64,000 nucleotides of DNA from Halarcobacter sp. (GTDB lineage: Bacteria; Campylobacterota; Campylobacteria; Campylobacterales; Arcobacteraceae), in the NCBI GenBank assembly GCA_030145305.1, contig JAQYVX010000002.1, forward strand, positions 248,001-312,000, read 5' to 3'. The position numbers and the translations under genes are program-made. Of the stretch, positions 1 to 9,096 are shown piece by piece. The stretch's first letter is position 1. Every line of letters begins with the position of its first letter. The notes under the pieces were generated by a model that saw nothing but the letters and a program-made list of their open reading frames with translations, searched no databases and was not told where the DNA came from.

Positions 1-104
1 TAAGTCCTAGAAAAGTAATTAAATAAATAACTAGTTGTATGTAGATTCAAGGCGCTAATATTTTTTATTGATTGAGCCTACAATAAGTAGGTGATTGAAA
101 GAAA

Positions 105-140
105 AACTATTTGCAACGCAAAAGATGCGTGCAAATAGTT
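105..140 (-). terminator. hairpin terminator downstream of htpG
   Basis: Left arm 105-120 and right arm 126-140 form a long stem, AACTATTTGC plus ACGCA pairing with TGCGT plus GCAAATAGTT, with one bulged A and a 5-nt loop. On the minus strand it is followed by a T-rich stretch. On the plus strand a T-run also follows, so it may work in both directions. It lies just after the htpG stop codon. Confidence 0.75.
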
Positions 141-149
141 GATTTATTT

Positions 150-2063
150 TTAAAGAGCTTTTGCTGTAATTCTATTTAATCTTTGTGCAAAGGCTACTGC
201 ATCAGTAATTTCCATACCTTCTGATAGTTTTGCTTGGTCTAATAATACCCATGAAACATCTTGAACTAAAGAATCATTAGCTAACCCATTTAATTTAGTA
301 ACAATTTCATGCTCTGGATTGATTTCTAAGATTGGAGCAGTTTCTGGCATTGCTTGTCCCATTGCTCTCATCATTTGAGCCATTTGAGCCATTTGTGCAT
401 CACCTGAGTCTTTAACAACACAAGATGGAGATTCAGATAATCTAGTTGTAACTCTTACATCTGAAACAGCTTCACCTAAAATATCTTTAATTTTTTTAGT
501 GATGTCTTCAAATTTCTCTTCAACTTCTTTTTTCTCTTCTTCTGTTTGTTCAACTTTTGGAGCTTCACAAGAAGTAATATCTTTGAATTCCCATTCTTGG
601 TATGCACCATACATTGGAGTAATAATTTCATCAATTTCTTTATCATCTAAGATAAGAACTTCAATATCATTTTTCTTATAAGCTTCTAATAATGGAGAGT
701 TTCTAAGAACATTTTCATTTTCACCTACAATATAGTAGATTGCTTTTTGTTCAGAATCTGCTGCTTCTTTATAAGCTGCAAGTGAAGTCATTTTTCCACT
801 CTCTGCTTTTGAAGACTTGAATCTGATTAGTTCTAAGATTGCTTCTTTATTTGTAAAGTCTTGGTAAGCACCTTCTTTTAAAGGTCTGTTGTATTGTTCA
901 ATAAAAGTAGCATATTTTTCTTCATCTTTAGACATTTTTTTGATTTCAGATAAAATCTTTTTAACAGAACCTTGTTTGATATTTGCCATTACTCTGTTTT
1001 CTTGTAAGATTTCTCTTGAAACATTTAATGGTAAATCTTCAGAATCAATAATACCTCTTACAAATCTTAAGTAAGTTGGTAATAATTCTTTTTCAGAATC
1101 TGTAATAAATACTCTTTTTACATAAAGCTTAACACCTGGTTGGTAATCAGCTCTATACATATCCATTGGAGCAATTGCAGGGATATAGAAAAGAGTTGTA
1201 TATTCATTTACACCTTCAGCTTTTGTATGAATAACAGCCATTGGATCTTGTGAATCATGAGAAATTGATTTATAGAAATCATTATACTCTTCTGCTTTTA
1301 ACTTAGATTTTGCTTGCATCCATAAAGCTGTTGCCTCATTGATTTTTTCATTTCTTTTTTCAATTGTTTTTTTAGCTTCTTTTCCAGCTTTTGTATCTTC
1401 TTCACTTAACTCTTCAGTTACTTCTTCTGAGTAGTTTAAGAAAATAGGATATGCAATATGATTAGAGTATTTTCCAACTATTGTTTTAATTCTTTCTTTA
1501 ACTGCAAATTCATCTGCTTCTTCATCTTTTAATTTGATGTAAATAACAGTTCCAGAAGACTCTTTTGTAACTTCTGTTAAATCAAATTCACCTGTACCAT
1601 CACTTGACCATTTGTAAGCAACTTCTTCACCTGCTTTTTTAGAAATAACATCTACATGAGAAGCTACCATAAATACAGAGTAAAAACCAACTCCAAATTG
1701 ACCAATAAGATTTGAATCTTTTTTAGCATCACCTGTCATTGCTTCAACAAATGATTTAGTTCCTGATTTTGCAATTGTACCAATAGAAGCAATTAAATCT
1801 TCTCCATTCATACCAATACCATTATCAACAATTGTTAAAGATTTATCTGCTTCGTCAAAAGAGATATTAACTTCACCTTTCCAATCTTCAGGAAGTGCTG
1901 CTTTAATTTTTTCATCTGTAAGTTTTAAATAATTTAATTTATCAATTGCATCACTAGCATTTGATACAAGCTCTCTTATAAAAATCTCTTTATTAGAGTA
2001 TAAAGAGTGCGTCATTAAATGTAATAATTGTCCAACTTCTGTTTGAAACTGATGTTTTGCCAT
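150..2063 (-). CDS. htpG: HtpG, Hsp90-family molecular chaperone
   Basis: Cytosolic ATP-dependent chaperone that helps fold and remodel client proteins under stress. The 637-residue length matches bacterial HtpG. The N-terminal GHKL ATPase domain shows NASDAIDKL (from residue 35), DNGIGM (80-85) and GQFGVGFYS (121-129); middle and C-terminal dimerisation domains follow without a break. The start has a GGAG ribosome-binding site. It is monocistronic, divergent from a DoxX-like gene, and a CIRCE-like inverted repeat about 85 bp upstream suggests HrcA control. The identification is secure; the regulation is inferred. Confidence 0.98.
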   Translation of the reverse strand: MAKHQFQTEVGQLLHLMTHSLYSNKEIFIRELVSNASDAIDKLNYLKLTDEKIKAALPEDWKGEVNISFDEADKSLTIVDNGIGMNGEDLIASIGTIAKSGTKSFVEAMTGDAKKDSNLIGQFGVGFYSVFMVASHVDVISKKAGEEVAYKWSSDGTGEFDLTEVTKESSGTVIYIKLKDEEADEFAVKERIKTIVGKYSNHIAYPIFLNYSEEVTEELSEEDTKAGKEAKKTIEKRNEKINEATALWMQAKSKLKAEEYNDFYKSISHDSQDPMAVIHTKAEGVNEYTTLFYIPAIAPMDMYRADYQPGVKLYVKRVFITDSEKELLPTYLRFVRGIIDSEDLPLNVSREILQENRVMANIKQGSVKKILSEIKKMSKDEEKYATFIEQYNRPLKEGAYQDFTNKEAILELIRFKSSKAESGKMTSLAAYKEAADSEQKAIYYIVGENENVLRNSPLLEAYKKNDIEVLILDDKEIDEIITPMYGAYQEWEFKDITSCEAPKVEQTEEEKKEVEEKFEDITKKIKDILGEAVSDVRVTTRLSESPSCVVKDSGDAQMAQMAQMMRAMGQAMPETAPILEINPEHEIVTKLNGLANDSLVQDVSWVLLDQAKLSEGMEITDAVAFAQRLNRITAKAL

Positions 2064-2145
2064 AAATTTCTCCTATATATTTTAGTATTTTGTAAATAGA
2101 ATTTTATCACAACTTTATAAAAGGAAGCTAAAGTCTATACTTTTT

Positions 2146-2172
2146 TTAGCACTTATATATTAAAAGTGCTAA
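2146..2172 (-). promoter_or_regulatory. CIRCE-like HrcA operator at htpG
   Basis: The sequence reads TTAGCACTT, nine bases, AAGTGCTAA: a perfect 9-bp inverted repeat. The classical HrcA operator is TTAGCACTC-N9-GAGTGCTAA, so this differs only by one symmetrical change per arm. A TATAGA-like -10 for htpG lies at about 2134-2139 (minus strand), placing the repeat over the -35 region, where a repressor would act. Confidence 0.75.
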
Positions 2173-2192
2173 TAGTGAGTAAATACTCACTA
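2173..2192 (+). promoter_or_regulatory. palindromic operator upstream of the DoxX-like gene
   Basis: TAGTGAGTA-AA-TACTCACTA is a perfect palindrome with 9-bp arms, directly next to the CIRCE-like repeat. A TATAAT at 2206-2211 serves the gene at 2236, so the palindrome covers its -35 region. The form is typical of TetR or MarR family sites. The cognate regulator is not identifiable in the window. Confidence 0.5.
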
Positions 2193-2235
2193 AACAAAAA
2201 ACTAATATAATTAATTTTTAACAAAAAGGAAAATA

Positions 2236-2610
2236 ATGATAACAAAGATTTTTAACAAAAAAACAATATATTTCGTAATAACAGCTTTTTTAGCAATCAT
2301 GGTTGGTATTGTTGGTGGAGTAGTAGATATAATACAAACACCAGTAGTTATAGAGGCATCTAAAGCTTTAGCGTATCCTTTATACTTTTTCACTTTACTT
2401 GGCGTATTTAAAATACTTGGAGGTATTGCTTTATTGCTTCCTAGAAAGTTTGAAAACTTAAGATTTCTTGCATATGCAGGTTTTTCTTTTGATTTTATAT
2501 TCGCTTCTTTTTCCCACTTTAGCGTAGGAGACGGCATTGTAAAGATTGTAGTTCCTTTATTATTTTTAATTCTTCTTGCAATTTCATATAATCTAAAAAA
2601 TAAATTCTAA
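2236..2610 (+). CDS. DoxX-like small membrane protein
   Basis: A 124-residue protein with four predicted membrane spans, roughly residues 11-28, 45-65, 73-93 and 100-118. The layout and sequence (a glycine-rich second span with LLPRKFENLRFLAYAG) fit the DoxX-like family, whose members are small inner-membrane proteins of mostly unknown function, some tied to redox or thiol stress. AAGGA precedes the ATG at good distance. It is expressed away from htpG and probably controlled through the palindrome at 2173-2192. The family call is fair; the function is unknown. Confidence 0.7.
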   Translation: MITKIFNKKTIYFVITAFLAIMVGIVGGVVDIIQTPVVIEASKALAYPLYFFTLLGVFKILGGIALLLPRKFENLRFLAYAGFSFDFIFASFSHFSVGDGIVKIVVPLLFLILLAISYNLKNKF

Positions 2611-2670
2611 TTCAAAAACAAGATTAAAATTGATAGACTACCACTTGAATAAAGGAATACAAGGACAAAT

Positions 2671-4548
2671 ATGAATAAAGAACAATTTATAAATGATTTA
2701 AATGATATATACGAATTTTTAGACTTTCAAAAAAGCAGTATTAATAAACTAATATCTTATTTAGAAAAAAAAGAGTTTGACAAATTAACTATTATAGAAG
2801 ATTTTGCTTCGTCATTAGACTTAGAAATGAGTGATGATTTAAGATTTGCACTTGTTACAAGACTTGTAAATTTAAGAGATGACTCTTTAGTTCAAGTTCT
2901 TAAAAAAAGTGGTAGTGATGAAAAAAGAATCATCGAATTACAAGAAAAAGCATATTGCTTTGTAAGAGATTTTTGGCATGAAAAACATAAAAATACGGTT
3001 GATTATATAAAACACAATAATTTGTTAACACCATTTTATCAAGAAATTTTTCAAGGTGTTTACAATGTAGGACTTAAAATGTCATCATGGCAAAGTTCAT
3101 GGACAAAGCATATTATAAATGGAATAAATAAAGAACTAATGGCAAAATTTGATGGTGATGAAGAAAAAGTATTTGCTTACTTAGAGAAACATCATCTATT
3201 TGATTTAGGACACAATAATATTTTAGCAGATAGATCATACTCTGCGCTTGTAAAAGAAAAAGATGAATACCACTCAAAAGCATATATACATTCTTTTAAA
3301 GAACAAACAACAGCAGTAATTGACGCACTTGAAGAGTTTGAAGAAAAATTAATAGAGCTTGAAGATGAAACTTATGGTCAAAAATGGGATTATATTTTAT
3401 ATATACAAAATCTTATCAAAGCCTTTAGTGAGACAAAAACACATTTATTAGTTGAAAAATGGGCAGATGTTGATAGAGCTTGGATGAAAATCAAAACTCC
3501 TATTCAAATAGGTCATCCCCTTGAATACTATGAAGACCACTTTAGAAAAGCTGTTGCTTTAGAATGGGATATAAGACTTACAAATCCAAACTTTGCACAA
3601 AATGACAATAGAGTAAATAAAATAAAATCTGCATTTTCAAAAATCTTTGAAAATACAGAAAAAACAAAAGAATACCAAGATATTTATGACTTTTCATTAA
3701 AATCTCTTGACAAAGTACAACTTTATGTTGGTCGTCCTGCCCTATTTTTTGGAGCAGAATTCAATGGACTTTTTTCAGCACAAGTTGTACCAAATGATGA
3801 AATTGTATCAAAAGAAGAAGGTAAGAAAATCTTTGCATTTGCAGATGAAATTTTACAAACAACTAGAGCTAAACCATTTTTAAAATTAAGCCAAGAAATC
3901 TTTGGAAAAGAACTTTTAACAGAAGATAGAATTTTTTTATTCAATGAAACTGATGCTTGGCATCAAGTTTATGATATTACAACAATTGGTCATGAATATG
4001 GGCATATTTTATGGTGTGATGAAGAGACTGAAACAATAATGAATAAATCAGGGAACTTTAAAAATATAGAAGAATTCAAAGCCACAACAGGAGGTTTAGT
4101 TTCATTTTTCTTAGATGATACTTCTGATGAAAGAGATTTAGAAAAACAAGTTCTAATTGATACAATAAAAAGAGCTGTTGGTTTAATTGGCTGGATGGAA
4201 GTTGATGAAGTTCAACCATATTATTGTGAAGGTTTAATTCATCTAAATGCTCTTTTTGATTCTAAAATTTTGGATTGGCGAGAAGAAGAGTTGATAATTA
4301 ATATTACAGCTAATAGATATGATGAGTTAAAAAATTGGTATATAAAAAACTATACTAAATTAGCAATCCATTATTTAAATAAAAAAGATGCAACAGAATT
4401 TTTAAATAACTTTGTAGTAAAAAATGGTAAATATTTTATGCCAAAAGATACAAAAATAAATTCATTTGTAAAATACTATTTCAAAAGATACCAAGAAATT
4501 GGTCAAGAATTAGATATTGAAGATAAAAAAGAAAACTATATAAAATAA
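2671..4548 (+). CDS. ciaB: CiaB-family protein (Campylobacter invasion antigen B homologue) with HExxH motif
   Basis: This 625-residue protein is close in length to C. jejuni CiaB (about 610 aa), described as a secreted protein needed for host-cell invasion. Arcobacter strains commonly carry ciaB, including free-living ones. No signal peptide is visible. Residues 441-445 read HEYGH, a zinc-metalloprotease HExxH motif, and EEFKAT follows at 467-472, a spacing that fits a third zinc ligand Glu in gluzincin peptidases such as M3 or M49. This suggests a cytosolic peptidase-like activity rather than only a secreted effector. AAGGA ribosome-binding site; single gene ending in a two-way terminator. 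Confidence 0.85.
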   Translation: MNKEQFINDLNDIYEFLDFQKSSINKLISYLEKKEFDKLTIIEDFASSLDLEMSDDLRFALVTRLVNLRDDSLVQVLKKSGSDEKRIIELQEKAYCFVRDFWHEKHKNTVDYIKHNNLLTPFYQEIFQGVYNVGLKMSSWQSSWTKHIINGINKELMAKFDGDEEKVFAYLEKHHLFDLGHNNILADRSYSALVKEKDEYHSKAYIHSFKEQTTAVIDALEEFEEKLIELEDETYGQKWDYILYIQNLIKAFSETKTHLLVEKWADVDRAWMKIKTPIQIGHPLEYYEDHFRKAVALEWDIRLTNPNFAQNDNRVNKIKSAFSKIFENTEKTKEYQDIYDFSLKSLDKVQLYVGRPALFFGAEFNGLFSAQVVPNDEIVSKEEGKKIFAFADEILQTTRAKPFLKLSQEIFGKELLTEDRIFLFNETDAWHQVYDITTIGHEYGHILWCDEETETIMNKSGNFKNIEEFKATTGGLVSFFLDDTSDERDLEKQVLIDTIKRAVGLIGWMEVDEVQPYYCEGLIHLNALFDSKILDWREEELIINITANRYDELKNWYIKNYTKLAIHYLNKKDATEFLNNFVVKNGKYFMPKDTKINSFVKYYFKRYQEIGQELDIEDKKENYIK

Positions 4549-4570
4549 GAGATTTTAATCTCTTATTTTA
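4541..4570. terminator. bidirectional terminator between ciaB and letB
   Basis: Perfect 14-bp stem (TAAAATAAGAGATT with AATCTCTTATTTTA) and a 2-nt TT loop. It overlaps both convergent stop codons and is A/T-flanked on each side, so it can end both transcripts. Confidence 0.8.
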
Positions 4571-7224
4571 ATACTAGGACTAATATTCTCCCAATTTTCC
4601 ATTAACTCTTTTTCTAACGTAAACTTATCTTTTGAACTTGCTAAATCATTATAAGCATATGGTGTTACAACCATCAATCCACCTTTTAAAAGTGAAGAGA
4701 AAGTATTTGTTTGTATCTCTGAATCACCAAAAATTGAAAATTTAAACTTAAATCCACTTATATCATGAAAACTTGAATTTGTACGAACTAGATGTTTATA
4801 TTTATTGTAAATTAAACAATCTAATAAGACTTTTGTTCCATCAAAACTAAGGTCAACTTTATTTACTTTTCCTATTTGCACATTTTTATAATATATTGGA
4901 GCATCCACATTTACACTAGAAGGATGTAAAGATATTACTTTTAGAATAATTCCATTTTCAGCTTTTTTTATATCTTCCAAAGAATTAGCACCTGTAAAAC
5001 TTCTAAGGTGACGTTTGTTTTTTGAACTTATTACTCCAATGTTAATTGGCATAATTGATGAACCTACATTTTTTATTTCATTTAGTGATATTTTTGGCTT
5101 TTTAAGATAAAAAAGAGTTCCTTTTTTTGTAAACTTCTTAATATCTTTTGATATTTGAACTTTTACTAAAACTCTACTTTTAGAAATCAAAGATATATCT
5201 GTAACTTTTCCTACAATTACACCTTTATAAGTAAGTTTTGAAAATTCTGTTTTTAGTCCTTCTACATCATCAAAAATAATACTAATTGTATTTGAAGAGT
5301 TTTTCATAGCATTTTTTGAAGCAAAAATCTGAGGTCTTTTATAAACTTTTTTTGAAGAATTATCAAGATTAATTGAGCCATTTAAAAAAGATGAAAAATT
5401 ATCTACTTCAAATAAAATACCACTTAAACTTGCATCTAATTTTAATACACCTTTTTTATAAAAGCTACTATTTTTTGTAATATATTTTTTATACTTAGAG
5501 TAAATAAACATTTTAACTTCAGAGCTCTTATCATTAAATTTTATTGATTTTACAAAACCAATTTCATGGTTTTTATAATTTATTGATTCCTCTTTTTTTA
5601 TCACAAAACTATTATCAAAATACGCCTTTACATAAAACCCTTCGGTTTGAACTCTTTTTATGCTTTCAACATCTTTATAAGAGCTATAAAGCTTAAAATT
5701 TTTCTTTGTAAGCTTTGCCTTTCTTTGTACATCAACAAGAGAAATAGCTCCATCAAGCAAAGGTTTTAATCCTATATTATTTATATTTAAATCCAAATTT
5801 TTAAGCTCTATAAGTTTTGAACTCATATCATAAAACAGTGTTTTATCGTTTACAAGATTTTTGTATTCTTTTTTTATTAAAGCTCTTATTTTTACTTTTT
5901 TATAATCTTTAGTTAAAGCATAATCTAAAACTTCTCCAATTACGATATTCTTAAAATATATTTTTGATTTATTTGATATTGAATTAAGAGTCTCACTATA
6001 AAAAGTAATCAAAAGATCATCTGTTAATAATTTATCTTTATCATTTTTATTTATCTCAAAGAAAAATGATGGCTTGCCTTTTTCATACTTTATTGAAATA
6101 TATTTTCCACTTACTACTGTCCCTAAATTTTTAACTCCATCAAGTCCAACTTGAACTTCTTCTAATACTAATTTACTTTTATTTGTTAATAAATAATTAT
6201 AATTTTCATATACATAAGCTTTGGCAATAACACTATTTGAAGACAAATGTAATTCACTTATTTTTCCAACTTCAATACCTTTATACATGATACTTGTATC
6301 TTTTCCAATACCTTGAGCATCTTCTACTTTTATATTTAAAAAAGTCTTTTCTTTTAAATCTTTTTCATCCTCATAAAGAACATAATAGTCATCTTTAGAC
6401 ATTTTTTTAGCATCTTTTTCTAAAGTTTGAACAGTAATTCCACCAACAAGAGCTGAATATAAAGAGCTAAGTTCTAAACTCAAACCTCCCGCTCCAAAGC
6501 TCACTTTTAAAGCTTTATTCATTATAAAGACAGAACTTTCATTTACCAAATCATTATATCTATCATAAATATAAGCTTTTAAATAAACATTTTCATTTTT
6601 AAATTCTTTTGAAACTATTTCACCTATTTGGAATTTGTTAAAAAATACAGGAGTCTCAACCTCAACTAAATCAGCTCTTGTAGATAAAATTGATACATAA
6701 TATCCCTTTGCGTCTAAATCAAAATTTGGTTTACTATCTAAACCTACAAAGCTGTATTTTTCTTTTATTTCTCCTGTCTCTTTTATTTTTTCAAAAGGTG
6801 GGACAACTTCAATTTTATTTCCACTTAAAATAGTACTTAGTCCTGAAATTTTTGTAAGAGAAACAATTGGTTTTTTTATCCAAAACTTTGCGCCTTGGGA
6901 GGCAACATATTTAGATACATTACTTTTTACTAAAATATTAACTTTGAAACTATTTGAATTTTTTATATCTATTTTTGTAACTTTTCCTAGTTCTAATCCT
7001 CTATATTCTAAGGAAGTAACACCCTCTTTTAATCCTTCAGCACTTTTAAAAACAACTGTAATATTAGTACCTTTTTTGGTATAACTTTCATAAGCAATCC
7101 AAGATAAAATTGCAAAAACAATTAATGGTAAAATCCAAATAAAAGAGATAGATTTATTTTCTTTTACTTCTGCTTTATAGACTACAGTTTCTATATTTTT
7201 ATTCTCTATTTTCTCTTGGCTCAT
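4555..7224 (-). CDS. letB: LetB/YebT-type protein with seven MCE domains
   Basis: An inner-membrane-anchored periplasmic lipid-transport tunnel protein. From ATG 7224 it is 889 residues, close to E. coli LetB (877). One N-terminal membrane span (about residues 27-47) is followed by seven MCE units, each recognisable by a repeat such as YRGLELGKV, FNKFQIGEI, YKGIEVGKI, FKNIVIGEV, YKNHEIGFV, YKGVIVGKV and YKNVQIGKV. Seven is the LetB count; PqiB has three. An in-frame ATG at 7260 lies deeper in the upstream gene and has no better ribosome-binding site, so the 7224 start is preferred. It overlaps the upstream PqiA-domain gene. Family known; substrate inferred to be phospholipid. Confidence 0.88.
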   Translation of the reverse strand: MSQEKIENKNIETVVYKAEVKENKSISFIWILPLIVFAILSWIAYESYTKKGTNITVVFKSAEGLKEGVTSLEYRGLELGKVTKIDIKNSNSFKVNILVKSNVSKYVASQGAKFWIKKPIVSLTKISGLSTILSGNKIEVVPPFEKIKETGEIKEKYSFVGLDSKPNFDLDAKGYYVSILSTRADLVEVETPVFFNKFQIGEIVSKEFKNENVYLKAYIYDRYNDLVNESSVFIMNKALKVSFGAGGLSLELSSLYSALVGGITVQTLEKDAKKMSKDDYYVLYEDEKDLKEKTFLNIKVEDAQGIGKDTSIMYKGIEVGKISELHLSSNSVIAKAYVYENYNYLLTNKSKLVLEEVQVGLDGVKNLGTVVSGKYISIKYEKGKPSFFFEINKNDKDKLLTDDLLITFYSETLNSISNKSKIYFKNIVIGEVLDYALTKDYKKVKIRALIKKEYKNLVNDKTLFYDMSSKLIELKNLDLNINNIGLKPLLDGAISLVDVQRKAKLTKKNFKLYSSYKDVESIKRVQTEGFYVKAYFDNSFVIKKEESINYKNHEIGFVKSIKFNDKSSEVKMFIYSKYKKYITKNSSFYKKGVLKLDASLSGILFEVDNFSSFLNGSINLDNSSKKVYKRPQIFASKNAMKNSSNTISIIFDDVEGLKTEFSKLTYKGVIVGKVTDISLISKSRVLVKVQISKDIKKFTKKGTLFYLKKPKISLNEIKNVGSSIMPINIGVISSKNKRHLRSFTGANSLEDIKKAENGIILKVISLHPSSVNVDAPIYYKNVQIGKVNKVDLSFDGTKVLLDCLIYNKYKHLVRTNSSFHDISGFKFKFSIFGDSEIQTNTFSSLLKGGLMVVTPYAYNDLASSKDKFTLEKELMENWENISPSIKIRD

Positions 7225-7798
7225 CCCAAATAATCCTTGTATCAAATCTATGTGCAGCAATCATTGTAAAAACTACAACTAAAGCAAAAGATGTGGCTGC
7301 GATTCCACCTTTTATATTAAATATTTCATCCAATTGTACAATAGAGGCTAAAATAGCAACAACATAAATATCTATCATAGACCATTTTCCTATGGTTTCA
7401 ATAAAATAAAAAATTTTTACTTTTGTTTTATTCTTCAATCTTGTATTAATAATCAAAGTGCTAAAAATAAAAAGAAGACCTAAAAGTTTTATTAAAGGTA
7501 TTATAACACTAGCAGTTAAAATTACAAAGGCTATAAAATAATCCCCATGACTCAAAAATGAAATAATACCTTCTATAATAGTACTTCCTTCTTCCACCCC
7601 TAATTGTGAAACTTCCATCATTGGATAAATCATTGCAGGAATAAAAAGAAATAAAGCTGTTAATACTAAGGCAAGTGATATTTGCAAAGAGTTTTTAACT
7701 CGTCTTCTAACTGTATGATTACATTTATTGCATTTAAAAGAAGTATAGTCTTCCTTTTCATAAACTTTATGACAATTTTTGCAAGAGACTAGTATCAT
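7199..7798 (-). CDS. PqiA/LetA-domain membrane protein, second half-unit
   Basis: A 199-residue protein with one N-terminal zinc ribbon (CKNC and CNKC, near residues 6 and 23) and four membrane spans. This is one PqiA domain. E. coli LetA and PqiA carry two such domains in one chain of about 420 residues; here the two halves are separate adjacent genes. It lies 2 bp after the other half and overlaps letB, so the three genes form one translationally linked operon. Likely role: inner-membrane partner that loads lipid into the LetB tunnel. Confidence 0.82.
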   Translation of the reverse strand: MILVSCKNCHKVYEKEDYTSFKCNKCNHTVRRRVKNSLQISLALVLTALFLFIPAMIYPMMEVSQLGVEEGSTIIEGIISFLSHGDYFIAFVILTASVIIPLIKLLGLLFIFSTLIINTRLKNKTKVKIFYFIETIGKWSMIDIYVVAILASIVQLDEIFNIKGGIAATSFALVVVFTMIAAHRFDTRIIWDEPRENRE

Positions 7799-7800
7799 TT

Positions 7801-8382
7801 TTACTCTAATACCGATTTAATATCAAACTTCTTATTTGACATATAAAACATAAAAATATATGCTAACATTATATAAAAACCTATATCAAATCTTGTAGTC
7901 GAAATCATTCCTAAAAGTTTTATATAAGTAACTATAATACTTACAACAAAAACCTCTATAAAACCCCAAGTTTTAAAAAAATGAAAACTATCAAAAAGAA
8001 TTCTTTTAGAAATAGGTTTTCTTTGCATAGAGTTTTGTATGAAAGCAAAGATTATTACAATTGAGTTTAAAATAGGAGCTAAAATAATTGTAAAAAAAAT
8101 CAATAAAGAAACAAAAATAAAATCTTGTTCAAATAAAATTAGGAAACTACTAAAAAGTGTTGATTTTAACTCTGTACCATTTAAAGATAAAGTAATAAGG
8201 GGATAAATATTTAATAAGATAAAAAGAAGTAAGGCTGTTATAGCATAATACAAAGAATCAAGGCTGTGAAAGCTCTTATATTTTAATTTACTACCACACC
8301 TAGGGCATTTTATTTTTTGCTTTAAAGAGTCCTCTTTTTTGACAAAAAGTCCGCAATGATAACACTCTATTATATTATTCAT
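7801..8382 (-). CDS. PqiA/LetA-domain membrane protein, first half-unit
   Basis: A 193-residue protein with an N-terminal zinc ribbon (CYHC and CPRC) and four membrane spans, equivalent to the first half of LetA/PqiA. It is the first gene of a three-gene operon with the second half-unit and letB. The two single-domain proteins probably form a heterodimer doing the job of the fused E. coli protein. Only a weak AAAAGAA ribosome-binding site precedes the start. Confidence 0.8.
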   Translation of the reverse strand: MNNIIECYHCGLFVKKEDSLKQKIKCPRCGSKLKYKSFHSLDSLYYAITALLLFILLNIYPLITLSLNGTELKSTLFSSFLILFEQDFIFVSLLIFFTIILAPILNSIVIIFAFIQNSMQRKPISKRILFDSFHFFKTWGFIEVFVVSIIVTYIKLLGMISTTRFDIGFYIMLAYIFMFYMSNKKFDIKSVLE

Positions 8383-8536
8383 ATTCTTTTAAATTCATTA
8401 TAACTAGCCTTTGGTACTTTTTGAATTCTTATTCCATCTCTTATTTGTATTCTATTGATTTTTATATTGTTTTGATATTGTAAATATTATATTTAATTTT
8501 CTGTTAAAAGTGATTTAAAATATAATTAAAGCCAAA

Positions 8537-8563
8537 ATATTAATTTTTAAAAGTAATTAATAT
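8537..8563 (+). promoter_or_regulatory. inverted repeat in the truncated-haemoglobin promoter
   Basis: ATATTAATT, nine bases, AATTAATAT: a perfect 9-bp inverted repeat just after a TATAAT at 8521-8526. It could be an operator around +1 to +30. Both arms are pure A/T, so chance is a real alternative in this AT-rich DNA. The rest of 8383-8626 holds only the divergent promoters. Confidence 0.35.
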
Positions 8564-8626
8564 ATTTATACATTTCATAAACAAAGAAACTATAAGTTAT
8601 TAAAAAATTTAAAAGGTAGATAAAAA

Positions 8627-9064
8627 ATGCAATATACTATTACAGAAGCACAATTAGGACAAAGACCTCAAGTTGAACTTCCTAATCCTAAGATTTTGGA
8701 ACATCTTGGGGAAGAAGGTATGAGAAAAGTAGTATCAGATCATTATGATTTATTAAAACAAAGCAATATTAGAGGATTGTTTCCTCCTTCTGAAAAAGGT
8801 TTTGAAATGGCAAAACAACATTCATCAGATTTTTTTATACAAATTTGTGGAGGAACTAGACATTTTGATAAAAATAGAGGAGCACCACGAATGGTAGGAC
8901 GTCATGCACCTTTTAAAATAACAAAAGAAGCTAGAAGAATTTGGTTAGAATCATATATTATGGTTTTATCTGGTCTTGATATGAGTGATGAGTTAAAAGA
9001 ATCTTTTTGGAAGTATTTAGATATTTTCTCTATTTGGATGGTAAATAGTGTAGATGAAGCTTAA
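8627..9064 (+). CDS. truncated haemoglobin
   Basis: A 145-residue globin. The motif GRHAPFKI (residues 91-98) contains the proximal haem ligand His93 in the form typical of truncated haemoglobins, and the preceding CGGTRHF segment resembles the E-helix end of the group II type. About 20 extra N-terminal residues precede the globin core. Such proteins bind O2 or NO; Campylobacter has related ones (Cgb, Ctb) induced by nitrosative stress. It stands alone with its own terminator. The group assignment is uncertain. Confidence 0.85.
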   Translation: MQYTITEAQLGQRPQVELPNPKILEHLGEEGMRKVVSDHYDLLKQSNIRGLFPPSEKGFEMAKQHSSDFFIQICGGTRHFDKNRGAPRMVGRHAPFKITKEARRIWLESYIMVLSGLDMSDELKESFWKYLDIFSIWMVNSVDEA

Positions 9065-9083
9065 GGTAAAAGTACCTTAAGCT
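9058..9083. terminator. terminator after the truncated haemoglobin gene
   Basis: AGCTTAAGGTA and TACCTTAAGCT form an 11-bp perfect stem with a 4-nt loop overlapping the stop codon, followed by a T-rich tail. Confidence 0.75.
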
Positions 9084-9096
9084 AATCATTTATATA

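Noticed and set aside
1-104. Possible end of an upstream gene or an RNA gene
   Set aside because: No open frame, tRNA cloverleaf or other structure could be supported in this short edge sequence.
2211-2537. 108-residue minus-strand open frame
   Set aside because: Antisense to the DoxX-like gene, which has a good ribosome-binding site and membrane spans.
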